Positions 1 to 12,846 of a stretch of DNA of 64,000 nucleotides are shown piece by piece. This stretch comes from Lytechinus pictus (lineage: Eukaryota; Echinodermata; Echinoidea; Temnopleuroida; Toxopneustidae): contig NC_087253.1 in the NCBI RefSeq assembly GCF_037042905.1, positions 6,577,501-6,641,500 of the forward strand. The letters are read 5' to 3'. The first letter of the stretch is position 1. Each line of letters begins with the position of its first letter. Under the pieces are notes generated by a model, which saw nothing but the letters and a program-made list of their open reading frames with translations, had not been told where the DNA came from and made no database searches. Made by a program: the position numbers and the translations under genes.

Positions 1-827
1 TTCTCAAAGCGAGGATGAGGTTTGCATGTAGAATCAGGTTTATCCTCATCCGATGGGATAACAAGGTACAAAGGGGTACTGCACTGTTCGCCTGGTAGAA
101 TAAGAGTTACACTGTTCACAAGGGAGAAAGGGGTTCAATAGGGAGACCATCAGGACTCCAAAGGAGGTGGGATTTGGAGAGGGAGTTATTCTCATTATGA
201 AGGAGAAAGGGGGAGGGGTTCGAGAGCTAATATTATACTCGTCACAAGGGAGAAAAGGGTACGATAGGGGGACTGTTCTCAAAGCGAGGATGAGGTTTGC
301 ATGTAGAATCAGGTTTATCCTCATCCGATGGGATAACAATGTACAAAGGGGTACTGCACTGCTTGCCTGGTAGAATAAGAGTCATGTTCGTCACAAGAGA
401 GAAAATGGTACAATAGGGGGACTGTCGGGACTCCAGCTGAGGTGGGATTTGGAGAGGAAGTTAGAACTAGAGTTATTCTCATTATGAATGAGAAAGGATG
501 CAAAATGGGGAAGGTTCTAAAGCTAGAGTTATATTCATCACAGGGGAGAAAAGATACAATAGGGACTGTCCTCAAAGTGATGTGGGGTGTAGAACTAGTG
601 TTTACCTTGTCACAATCGGTACATTAGGGGTGGGGAGGAGGTTAGAACTATCTGGGGACTGTCCTCAAAAAGGGTGGGGACAGTGTGTAGTTCTAGAATT
701 ATACTCATCACATTCAGACACAATGTATAAGGGAGAAGGTGGTACAATAAGGGAGCTAGCCTCTAAGGGAGGTCTCATGCAGCCTTGCAGAACCTACGAC
801 CCTCTGTTTCATAGCTTTGGGACTTGA
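1..827. repeat. Tandem repeat, about 275 bp unit
   Basis: The block starting TTCTCAAAGCGAGGATGAGG at base 1 recurs almost unchanged at 276, giving a 275 bp period. A third, more degraded unit runs from about 550 (GACTGTCCTCAAAGTGATG) to about 827. Units are purine-rich on this strand, with submotifs such as CAAGGGAGAAA and AATAGGGGGACTGT repeated inside them. The short open frames here are by-products of that composition. The array may extend to the left of the window. Confidence 0.75.
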
Positions 828-1062
828 AATACAATCCATTCATTCACTCAGATGAGAATTTGTGAAAATAATTGAATTTATTATATTACTCCATACAAAG
901 TGATACAAGAACAATAACATTGTAAATCTATTTTTTTATCAAGGTTATAGAATTTCAGCAGAGCTCTCATCCGAAACCTTATTATCGCCCTTTAGAAAAT
1001 ATAGATTATGCTACATAAGCTGAGATTCAAAGACTACATCTTATGATTATTCATGAACACTA
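828..1062. other. AT-rich intronic or intergenic sequence
   Basis: I see no exon, RNA or clear repeat here. It separates the tandem array from the TA-flanked transposon. Confidence 0.4.
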
Positions 1063-1064
1063 TA

Positions 1065-2044
1065 CAGTGCGTATCAAAAAAAAGTTTACACTTTGAAAAA
1101 GCCCTGGGAATTAAAAAATATACAACATGTGGGTAATTTTTTCACATATGATCTTGGGTTTGGGTCTCATCTATCCAATGAAAGTAAAAGTTTTGACAGA
1201 ATGTTACACTTGAGTGAGCACTGTCCGTTTTTGTAAAGCTCGCAGAAATCTGTTTGCGCAGAAATGCTCCTTTTCACGCTGTGTCAAGGTGAAAGGGCGA
1301 AATCAAACTTACCCTGCACAACATTTCTCATACATTTCCCTTGCACTTTTAGTCAACTGAAATAAAAACGGATACATTCAAGCACTTTGTAACAAATTTG
1401 CCACCCAAATTGAAATTTCAACACTTAGTTAGCACAACATTCACCCTTTTTTTGCCAGCTGGATCTGAGGACATTACTGAATCTGAACAAAAATTTATAT
1501 CAGACATCTCCAGCATTTGTTCACTCTGTTTTTATCATTTAGAGTGGGTTTACATTTCATTTTTCATTCAATACTTGTTTCTCCAAACTTTTTCCAAGCT
1601 TGACAATGATTAACAAAATGAAAATCAAGCCTAAGCCATTTCATGTAAATCACAGCTCAGGGTAAAGCAAATATCGTCACAATGGCCTTGGTGTGTGGGG
1701 GAGTGGGGTGGGGCGCAATGCACTCTTCGAAGTGTTTTGGGCAAGGAAACAAGTTAAAAAAGGGAAAAGATATCTTCAAATTAATTTCACTATCTAAATT
1801 CCATGTGTTCTTTATGATTGTGGTCTACTTTTATTCGCATAACTATTTTAAAGTTCTGTGCAAATCATTTTGCACTAACTTTTCAAAAGTAAGTGGTGCT
1901 CACTCAAGCGGAAATATTTTTCGACAGTTATATCGTCATTTGCTTAAATAGATCCGTACCAATGTTAAAATGTGGAAAAATCTTCAGGATATGACAAATG
2001 TATGATTTTACAGGATTTTTTCTAACTTTTTTTGATACGCACTG
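1065..2044. mobile_element. Non-autonomous Tc1/mariner-like element with TIRs
   Basis: The left end CAGTGCGTATCAAAAAAA (1065) is matched by its reverse complement TTTTTTTGATACGCACTG ending at 2044. Both ends are flanked by TA (1063-1064 and 2045-2046), the target duplication typical of the Tc1/mariner superfamily. The interior of about 980 bp has no transposase-like frame; open frames at 1398 and 1682 have no catalytic pattern. It is therefore a deletion derivative or MITE. Confidence 0.8.
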
Positions 2045-2410
2045 TAGAAGACAAAAAAAATAGATGGGATTTGTAATGTGCCAAATCCACTCTAAAGAAT
2101 GCTTAACATAATTCACAAATTACAGTAGTTTCAGCTTCTGAAAAAATGATATAAATTATATACTAGAAATTGATTATAAAAAGTAAATAGCATTTCCCGT
2201 TTCTAGACAGTTTTTTTTTAAACAAAGTCTCTGCACAACCCTATCCCTAATCTTTCATGTTTTGAGAAAATAAGAATAAAGTGTTGTTATCGCCACAGGA
2301 GTAAATGTCAGACACCATTGATGTTGTTAAACAGTGCTTGACCTCTGAAACTTTCAAACAATACCTTCAAACATTTATCTTCAATTATTCTTAATTTCTT
2401 TTATAATTTC

Positions 2411-2490
2411 CTAAAAAGCGCCTTGAGCACTCTACAGAGTGGATGTGGCGTGATATACATGTAAGTCTAATTATTATTATTACTAGTATT
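2411..2490 (+). repeat. LINE/SINE 3' tail remnant
   Basis: The segment AAGCGCCTTGAGCACTCTAC followed by a (TTA)n run resembles 3' tails of CR1/L2-type LINEs and the SINEs that borrow them. Related tails occur in this window at about 44810 and 47050. There is no body upstream. Confidence 0.5.
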
Positions 2491-2762
2491 ATTAAAGGCA
2501 CATTGTACAAAATGTTCAATAATGTACAAAATGTACTTGTACATTATAGATTTTCTGTTTGAGTGGATGTAACGGGTGTGTGTACACATGTATGCCTTTT
2601 TGTGTGCAGCTTGCCAGGATCAGATGATAAATACCTCTCAAAGTCTTTTTTAACTTTAACTTTTACTTCTTTCTACATACTATATCTGCATACTGCTCTC
2701 TCACTGGGAAGGTATTTTCTTTGTACATGTATTCCACACATTCTTGTTGTCAGAATATTCCC

Positions 2763-2860
2763 TATTAATAATAATGATTTTGATTATCATAATGATAATG
2801 ATATTAATGATAATAATAACAATAATGATAATAACATTAGTGATAATAATTCTAAACTAC
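2763..2860. repeat. AT-rich microsatellite (AATGAT-type)
   Basis: A degenerate run of AATAAT, GATAAT and GATTAT units. The overlapping low-complexity frames (N/D-rich or I/M-rich) are artefacts. Confidence 0.6.
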
Positions 2861-3006
2861 ATTACAAATTGGACGCATTTGAGATTGAATCAACAACAGT
2901 ACGCCAGGCTTTACGACCTGATATGAGAGTTGGTAAATTTTGTTAACATAATAATAACAGGCATTTATATATCGCAATCTATCTATAAATAATCTATTCC
3001 AAGAAG

Positions 3007-3222
3007 GTGCATTGTTATTATTAATATTACCCCGGCTTTAGCCCGGGCTACCTTCCAGCGCTCGGTACATTCAAGGAATTAATCCTGCCGGGAACCCATT
3101 CTCCTCACCTCGGTTGATTGCAGCACAATGGGGGTAAATTGGGGAAAACCTGGCTGGGATTCGAACACATGTCCCTCTGAAGGAAAGACGAGAGTCGTAA
3201 CCACTAGACCACAGCGTCCCCA
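3007..3222 (-). repeat. tRNA-derived SINE (minus)
   Basis: On the minus strand the element begins near 3221 with a tRNA-like head: an A-box-like TGGTCTAGTGGTTACGACTC and a B-box GTTCGAATCCC, the two internal pol III promoter boxes. A body with TGCTGCA, GAATGGGTTCCCGGCAGGA and GCTAAAGCCGGGGTAAT follows, then an (ATT)n tail. It shares this layout with the elements at 13363, 44577 and 46915. There is no acceptor-stem closure, so it is not a functional tRNA gene. Confidence 0.85.
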
Positions 3223-3271
3223 CATTGAATAGATACTGGTTAATATTTGTTTCTTCTGTCCATCATTTCAG

Positions 3272-3419
3272 TCAAAAGGGAAAAGCTGGTGGAAAGAAAG
3301 GAGGAGTGCAGAAGACGAAGGATAGAAAAGCGGAGGGAGAGAAATTGGTGAAGAGCAAACTGAAGAAGATGGAGTCCCTCCCAGACAACCATTACGCAAG
3401 AGCTGGTGTCGGCACACAG
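3272..3419 (+). CDS. KIAA1549-like gene, exon A
   Basis: The acceptor CATCATTTCAG ends at 3271 and the donor CACACAG|GTATGT follows 3419. The first base completes a Ser codon split by the upstream intron (phase 2 in), and the exon ends on a codon boundary. It encodes a strongly basic stretch (KGKAGGKKGG, then KTKDRKAEGEKLVKSKLKK) ending DNHYARAGVGTQ. This fits a juxtamembrane cytoplasmic segment, which is inference from charge and family layout. Confidence 0.7.
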
Positions 3420-6400
3420 GTATGTTACACATTCATGATTTGTTCTTAATCTTTGTAAAGATGCTGTTTATTTGGAATGTGTTGCTACCTAGATATATAA
3501 CATTCATCTCCTTAACCCCCCCCCCCCCACCCTCCCAAGAAGAAAAATAATAATGACAATATAAACATCACAAGTCAAAAAGTAAGCAATCCGGAAAAAA
3601 AAATACATAGGGCTTGGGGCGATATCACCCCCGAAATGCTCAAAAGAACATTGAAAACTAAAAAAGTAGCCCAGGGCCTCATCTTTAATACAAAGAGTCA
3701 AGATTGATCCAATCAATCACAACCATAGAAACTAGCAAGTCACCGTCCAAAATACATGTTTATTTCAAATATTTTCTAGATATGTGTATTCATACATTCA
3801 CTGTTTTTTTTTTACAATTTAGTATGCTTCTCTTTGTTTTCAAAGGACATTGTGCTGATTTCCTAAAGAATTTTTTTTTACATCGATGGTTTTTCATAGA
3901 CTTAAGGTTGATCGGATCAATCGTAACTATGGACGGCAAGCAACGCCAACATCCATTATGCATGTTTTTTCAAAAATATTTTCTAGTTGTGATGTTTATT
4001 CATGCATTAATTGTCTTGAAAATTCACTGTGCTTCTTTGTTTACAAAGGACATTGTGCACATTTCCTGTAGTAAATATCATGACAACGATGGATTGGATC
4101 AATGGTAAGTCTTTGTAAGACGGGCCCCTGGGCTCTGTCTTTTTACAAAAAGTTATGATTGATCCAATGTTAGGAGACTATTCATCAAATATACACATGC
4201 CAACTCTGACAAATTTCCATCTTACTAGTCTTAAGGGTACGAAACTCGATCCCAAGTTTTCCAATTGTAAATTATAAACAAGGCCCCCTTATCTGACCTT
4301 TGTTGGAGTCCTCTGTTTGCCGTTTTGATAATTCATTTGTGACTAGACACTGTTTGCTTAAGGTCTACAAACATAGAGCTATTGGTATTAGATCTTAGGT
4401 TAAAACAAATCTTTATTTTGATTGGATAATTTGTTTTTCTTCCACCAAATTTTGTAGCAGTTATCCAAAATACACTCTCCAATAATATTCAAAATTGAGA
4501 GACAATTTTTTACGGAAATGATGATTACATGTAAGGTTATAGTAAAACCGCATATTTCTGTTTTATAGGTGAGGCCATTTTGAACCTTAGAGAAATGTTG
4601 GTAATTGAGATATTTGGAAATAAATTGCTTCTCGTACCTTCATGTCATAAAATTTGAAGGGTTGTACTTCAGGCTAAAAATGATATAAAATTGAATGAAT
4701 AGTATTTTATACACAAACACAACATGGAATATTGGATCGAACTGGATGAAAAATAACAAAGTTATCAAATTGTAAAGTCTTGCATTATATTTATAGAGAT
4801 TCAGTTGTATGGGTTATCATGAATATGCAATTACTTTATGTCATGTTCCGTTTTTCAAAATTAGATATTATATAAAATATCAGTTTTTGGAAATTATCCC
4901 CTTGTAACAGAGCAATGGTGATCTTACACCTTGAGTCAGTAGTTATTCCTATTGTTACATTTTTGAACCACAATTTGGAATACTCACAGTACTTATTGAA
5001 TGAAAGAAATAGAAATGGGAGTTGACCTCATCAGGTTGCTTATAATACAGACATGTGTAGAATTGATTAAACAATATACATGTAAATTGTAATGCAAAAA
5101 TCAAAACTGCCACAACATTATATATTATTTTTTATCCTATTTTATTAAATAAAATCTTCAGCTATCTGTTTGTTTAATTTTACTCTATCTGTTTAAATAA
5201 CATTATTTTTGGAATAAAAGGAAACAATTTAAATAAAGCACAGAGCGAGGCTATAGAAGGCACATACATAATCATCTTGCCCAGTCTTTAAAGGTCCAAG
5301 TACATGTCTATTCAGAGTTTATAGCAAGATGCGCAGCGCCTGCAATGTTCATAAATGTATCTGAAGGAGTTTTATGGAACATCTGGGCTGAGAGGAGGTC
5401 CAAAGATGATCTTTTCAATCTCCTCAACGTCGTTGGGGCACGGCATCATCCCCCGCTTGCTCTCGTTTTCCGTTACCGTGTCCAGCATCTGCTGTAGCAT
5501 CTGGGAGCACGTCGTCTCGCGAATCAGCCGCCTCACGTACGGCTGCGAAATGTTCTTCAGCATCAGCACAAGCAGGGCCAGGTCCTGCTTGTCCAGGTCC
5601 GGATTGGAGGCGATGAGCCCCAGATTGGCCCGGATCTCGTTGTTGTTTCTGCTGCGGAAGAAGTTGTAGAAGTCCTCTGCCTTGCTGGATGAGGTCTTTC
5701 CCCGCTGCGATTCATCCATTATGATTTTGACCTGTCGTGTGGTCCCACTCATTTGCACTGGTGTGGTGAAAATTGATCCAAGCAAAGAATCAACTATCTT
5801 CGTAACCCTCAAGTTTTCAGTGTTAATTGCACCAAGCAGTTGTCTGATCACAATATATAGAGATTCAAAGGGTGTGGTTGCACTGCCACTAAAGCAGCTG
5901 AGTAACTACCATTCAATCAAGCTTTTGTTTGCTATATGCTTGATGGACCATCACATTCCAGGGATTGGAATTCCCAGGACAAGTCTACATGAATGATGCG
6001 CACTTGGTAATAATTGTTTTCTTTATTGGTGGAGGTGGAAACTGGAATTCCCCTGGTTATCTGGGTCTGTCGGCCAAATCTATTTCCTGATGTTTCTCTG
6101 ATCAATGAATATTAAATTGTCTGCTGCCCTCTTGTGAATCAAGTCAGTAAGTCCAGAAGTCTTCATCGGTTGGGTACTTCCTTTTGCAACCCCGGTGATT
6201 TGTTCAGTGATCTGACACAGCTTTGACAGGGACTTTGGTCCTGCAGGAAAGAGAAGGCAAATAAGAGACACTTGTTTTGAAATTGGATGCATTTATAAGT
6301 ACTGCAATGTTCTGATAAAATATTTAAAGGGCAAGTCATAGATGACAACAGGTGGGTGTAAATTAAGAGCGACTTTAACCTTATAAAATAGACTTTGCTT

Positions 6401-9400
6401 TTTCAACGCCTAAAGGCCACCGCACACCTTACGACCCGACTGGTCTTCATGCGACTGGCTTGCGACTGATCGAGTTGAGGGAGATGAATCGCAAGGTGGT
6501 CATAAGCCTCGACACCGCATACCTTGCGATCCGACTACCACGCTGTCTGCGACTCACGCATGCGCTTTTGCTTTTTGCCATAAAAAGTGAAAAAATGCGC
6601 TTACTACTGTGTATGCGCGTTGTTTATCATATACGCGTCGTACAACTCTGCTGTCTGATTGGCTGGAAGTTGATTGAGCTTGCGATCCAGTCATAAGGAT
6701 TCGACACTATGTCAAATCCTTCTGATTTTCCTTGCGACTTGTCTCTGACCGGTCTGCAACGATCAAGCTGACAAGATCTGTGACGTCACATCTCCCCCAC
6801 TCAGTCGCAAACCAATCGCAGACCAGTCGGGTCATAAGGTGTGCGGTGGCCTTTAGAAGACTGGGGGGGCTGATTCAGCCCCCTGTTATGACCTCGGCCG
6901 TCAATCGCGCGATCGGGAAGATAATTTGCACGCGCGTTACCCATGGCATAATCTACAAAACTATAAGATCAAATTCTGCGAAAAATCTTAATTATGCTAA
7001 TTTATGCGTAAAATTAAAACTTTGCTCTAATTAACTAAATAATGCCCCTAAAATGCTGATTTTTGGTTCACAGCCTCTTTATAGGAATCTGATTAAATGT
7101 ACTTTTTGAAAAATATCAAAATAAAATTTTTAAAAAATATTCAATTTTTTTGTAAATTTATTATCCTGTATTTCTTTGTTTTTTACTGTTTTTCAATGGA
7201 AATTGTCAGGGACTGTATTTTGACCATAAAAAAGGTGAAATTAATTGATTTTAATCAATAAAAGGAAAAATATTGACACATTTATGAATTTTGGCTAAAA
7301 ACACTATTTGCATTGGAATTTACATTTTGGAGCAATTTCGAAACTGCGTACATTGGGGTACTTGAAAGTAAAAAGTCAGTGAGCGATGCGGTAAACAAAT
7401 TTTGCGCAGCGGATTTATCACGAAAAATGTCGAGGGGGAGGCTGAATCAACCCCACCCCCCCCCCCCCCCGTCTCATTAGGGTGAAGAACGACTGAACCT
7501 TTCTTACATGCTTAATAATCACCGATGAACATTTTAATGGTTATCATTTTCTGCAAGAAAGGATCACCAGTCGTTCTTAAAGTTACTCTGTTATGAAACC
7601 GCCCCCTGGGTATTGATAGAAAGGATATTGAGGAGAGTGAAAAAAAATCACATTGATCATCACACCCACTCCCTGTTTGTATGGTTTGTTACCATGGCAC
7701 CCACTATCAAACAGATTGTTTATAGCATTCCATATTTATATTTGTGTTTCCCTTTCTCTATGTGGGCTTGTAATTTTGTGTTTATTTGATTAGAAAATTT
7801 TAAAAGGAATGTTAATTTAACATTCTTTTGCATGAGTAATGTAATGAATGGGTTGTTTGTTTGTGTGTGAGGGGGATTATAAAAACCTGCTCCATTCATA
7901 TACATTATTGTTCCTTGGAATATTTTTTTGGTAATAGTATGAGTAAATTAAGCAATTTTATCTTCAATGAACTGATAAACAATGGTGGAATTTTGCCAGA
8001 GGAGCAGGCATAGACATGTATGCCTATTAAAGGGATGGTCTGGGCTGAAAGTATGTATAGCTTAATAAATAGAGTAGAATTCACTGAGCAAAATGCTGAA
8101 AATTTCATCAAAATCGGATAACAAATAACAAAGTTATTGAATTTTAAAGTTTAGCAATATTTTGTAAAAACAGTCATCATGAATATTCATTAGGTGGGCT
8201 GATGATGTCACATTTCCACTTGTTCTTTTGTATTTTATTATATGAAATTATGTTTATTCAAATTTTTTCCTCCAAGACCTAGAAAAATTGGATTGACAAC
8301 TGATTTAGTGCATTAGATATTTATTGCTGCAACTTATTTCATTATAAGGGAGACATATTATTCACACAAGTATGAAATAATGAAAAAATTATGATTATAT
8401 GTAATAACATAAGAAAACGGAAAGTGGAGATCAATGTGACATCATCAGCCCACCTAATGAATATTCATGACGACTGTTTTCACAAAATATTGCTAAACTT
8501 TAAACTTCAATAACTTTATTATTTGTTATCCGATTTTGATGAATTTTTCGGCATTTTGCTCAGTGAATTCTACTCTATGTATTAAGATATTAATATTTTC
8601 AGCCCGGACCATCCCTTTAATGACGTTCCTATCTTTCCAATGGGTGCTACATGTACATTAGTGTTTATGAGATTTTTATTTTCCCTTCACTATCGGTGTA
8701 TAATGGGCAATATCTGATTTTGTTATGGTAATAAAGGACCATTCATTTTGTGAAATGTTCAAAAGAAGACACAATATATGAAGTTCACTTCAGATGAGAT
8801 GATACAAGCCCACAAAAGTAGTAATTTGAAAACATGATCACGAATCCAATTACCATGTTTATTGACATCAATACGATGATCATATTGAAAACTAAACTTT
8901 TATTACAAAAAGAACATGATGTATACTCTTGAAAAGAAAGAAATGAGAAACTTTGGAAATGTGCCCTTCACTCATCCATAAGCTCTCATGAAAATAGTGT
9001 AAGGTTTTTAGTTCCAAAAGAGCTGATTTGGGGTTTTGAATGCATACTTTTGATCATTTGCATGAATAGGAATTGCTCTGTGTACATGTATGCACATTGT
9101 CCAATTTAATAGGTACTTCATTTTTTTTTAGTTTAACCTCATGAAATTGGTGAGAAGTGAATGCTTGCGTAGAACAACATTATAACATATACATGTAGAT
9201 ATTTTTCTTAGTTATGTAGAATCAGTGACATATTCAGGTTATTACGGAATCACGTGATCATAGCTGTAAGGGTCGTTTGTTTAAAAATTCATAGGAAATT
9301 ATTGAAGAGAGAGAGTTTTCAGGGACCCATGCGATTTTAGATTTAAAATGTAAAGGGAATTGCAGCAACTTTTTGATACAGAGGCATGACATTCACAATC

Positions 9401-12400
9401 CACATTCAGAGCTGCCAACCGTATTAAAGTTAATTGGGAAAAAAACAAATCCTGAATTTCTTTGTATCTTATTTTCAATTCAATTTCAATTTTCAATTTT
9501 CAATTTTATTCAACCATCAGGTACAGACAATTACATAAATACATAATATAGATAATTATACAAATACTAAATATAACAATAGAATGATGGTTTGGTGACC
9601 CCGGAGAAAGCAGAGCTTATAAAAAGGGGCCACCGAGTTAAAATCAAGTCTAAAATCCTAATTTTCATAAAAATTTTGAAGAACATTTCATTCCAAAATC
9701 ATTTGCATAATTCTTACAATTTAAAAAATATTATTCTTAGGGGAAAATCCCATTTATTGTTGCTTTCCTTAAAAATCCTACTGAATTGGATAAAATCCTT
9801 CTAATTGGCAGCTCTGCAAATTTGCAATGTACATGTACCTGCAACTAAGTATTGTTGGTTTGAGGTGATAATTTGCCTCTTCCTTTAATATTTGCTTGCA
9901 TGCCATCAATATAATTTGAATAGTCATACAGGTACCAGTACATGTTTATTGCTTTGGATGCAGTAAATCAATTTTATGTTTATTTGAATTTGATCAACAA
10001 GACATGTTGATTGCCTGTACTTTTATTTCCCATATCCTAAACTAAAGTCATAAATTGGTATGGAACATAATGCTCATTCTATGGAATATGAATACAGGTA
10101 GGCTTACAGTATTAATTTTAAGGGAAAGTTCACCCCAATATTTTAATAAAGGGGGAAAAATAGAGATAAAATATTGGAGAGGTTTTGGAGATGTATCAAA
10201 AACCTATGTTGTCAAGTTTTAAAGTTTTTGATTTGGGGTGTCATGTGCGAGCAGCTCCCCTTCGTATCATGCTATATAAAGTCCATAAATCCCTATCTAT
10301 GATGCAACATGCCAACCGTTCCCTTTTTAATGTACATGTATTTGGTCCTCTTATTTGCTATGAATACACCAAAACTTTTTTGTATGATTTGTTACTTTTT
10401 TTTTTTTTAATTGATCATGGAGTATGTATTATACACAGCGCGTGACACCAGCGCCGGTCCGACAGTCCTAGACCAGTAAAAATCACTGTCGGGCCAGTGA
10501 CTTGTTACATGAAAAGAACAAGGAAATTCTCGCTTACGGGCACATGTTCAAAAGGGAGAATTATCAAGTTAGCAAGTAGAGTCGTTTCACATTTTTTTCA
10601 GCGATCTCACTACAACAGGGGGGCGATTGTTATATTGAGCCAAATTTTTAAGAATACTCTTTTTTGTAAAAAAATACTTTTTTTTTCCTTCTGAGAATAC
10701 TTTTTTTGGTTGTAGAAGGTTGACAGGTGCAATATGATGAAATGAAAATATTATTTTTCTTTATTATAGGAGATATGAAATTACATGTCTGATAGGTACA
10801 CATACATATGAAAACATGTAGCTAGACCCATTTTAGTAGTGGTCGCTTTTTTCTCGGCATTACAAAATTTTTTCAGGCCGAGTTATAAAAAAGCCAAAAG
10901 TGTATGAACATCAATGAATGTAAATTCTGCAAATAAAACAAGATTAAAGATGGAAATGAACACGAGAGTAATTCCTCTGTGTAAGGAATGAAGGTGTTTA
11001 TAGGTTTGAAACCCTTTTCATTTCGTTCCAAGACGTACATGTAAATATCATCTAAATACACTTCTCTGAAAACTCTACAGTACACACAATTTACCTACAT
11101 GTATATACAGCTTGGGTTTAGGTGTATGAAATACAGAGTTTAAATCTAAGACACCATTCACACTTTACTTTCTAAACCTAGTTTACTGGAAAGCGGTTCA
11201 GGAATCCAGTTTGGAAGATCACTTTGCCAGCGTTCCCATTTGACCCCCCGAAAGTGGTTTTCAAAACCACTTCACCTAAAGCGATCTTGTTGCTATGGGA
11301 ACGTTCCCGGTGGGATACATGTACATGTTTCGCGCGAAATTTGAAACCGCAACATAGACATTCTACACACAATGTGTGGAGTAGCACGCTAAAAATTGGC
11401 GAAGATCGCTTCTTGAAGATGGGTTGTGTCCTCACATGTATGCTGAAATGAGGCAAAGCGATCTTGAAAAATATATTGCAAATGGGTTTCCCGAACCGGT
11501 TTAGAAGATCGCTTCCGAGACCGCTTCGACCGTTCTCATTACACGTAAACTAGTTTCCACTTAAAGGACAAGTCCACCCCAACAAAAAGTTGATTTGAAT
11601 AAAAAGAGAAAAATCCAACAAGCATAACACTGAAAATTTCATCAAAAATTGGATGTAAAATAAGAAAGTTAAGAAATTTTAAAGTTTCGCTTAATTTAAC
11701 ATAATATAATTTAACAAAATAGTTATATGCACATCCTGGCTAGTATGCAAATGAGGAGACTATGACGTCATCCACTCACTATTTCTTTTGTATTTTATTA
11801 TATGAAATATGAACTATTCAAATTTTCTCCTCATTGTCAAGTGATACAATAATTAATTCCTCCCTGAACGTGTGGAATTAGCATTGTTTAATACTATATG
11901 GTTCAGTCAAGTTGGTCCTTATTGTCCAATCTATGAAAAATGAGATATTGTATAATTTAAACAATAAAAAACAAAAGAAATAGTGAGTGATGGACATCAT
12001 CGACTGACTCACCTAGTTGTGCATATCACTGTTTTGTGAAAAATAAGCGAAACTTTAAAATGTCATAACTTTCTTATTTTCATCCGATTTTGATGAATTT
12101 TTCAGCACTATGCTAGTTTGATTTTTCTCTATTTAGTCAAGTCAATATTTTCCTGGGGTGGACTTGACCTTTAACTAGTTTTAGGGCGGTAATGAGAACG
12201 GGGTCTAATTGATAAACCCCAAGACCCTTCATATTAAGTCAAGCTATGCAGACCAATATTATTATAACGTACCTGAATTATAGAAATCCCATAAGCAATT
12301 CACTTGTTCACACAGCAATGACAAGCGTTAGATGTTACTTGCCAGATGTGATGATGAGCGCTGTAACATGTAAACAATGAAATCAATTTTACTTGGTAGT

Positions 12401-12814
12401 ATGCGTTTGTGGATAGGAGTACACTAAAGGTATTGCCAGTCTGCTGAGAGAGATGTATTACCAGCGATATCAGACGGTAGAGTGGGATGGGCTGCAGCTG
12501 TATGTTGTTATTTAAAAACCACGTCTGGCCTAGTAGCTACATGTAGTCTGGAAGTTCAGACCCTTGTCCATGTATGCGTGGTAGCAGTGGTCTATACATG
12601 TATGCATGTCAATTGGGTTTTACAGTGCCAAGTAGACTGAGTATCTGAGAATGTCGTTATCCAAAGGATATATTTTGTTGTCAGACCTTTCTTCACCCTT
12701 TTTGTCCCCCTTTCTCTTGGTCTTTATTTATTGCCTTGTTAATTTTGCTTGTAATATAGCTTGAGGATTTTTGTCAGAATTACCCCCCCCCCCCATTTCT
12801 GTCTATATAACCTG

Positions 12815-12846
<32 letters not shown>

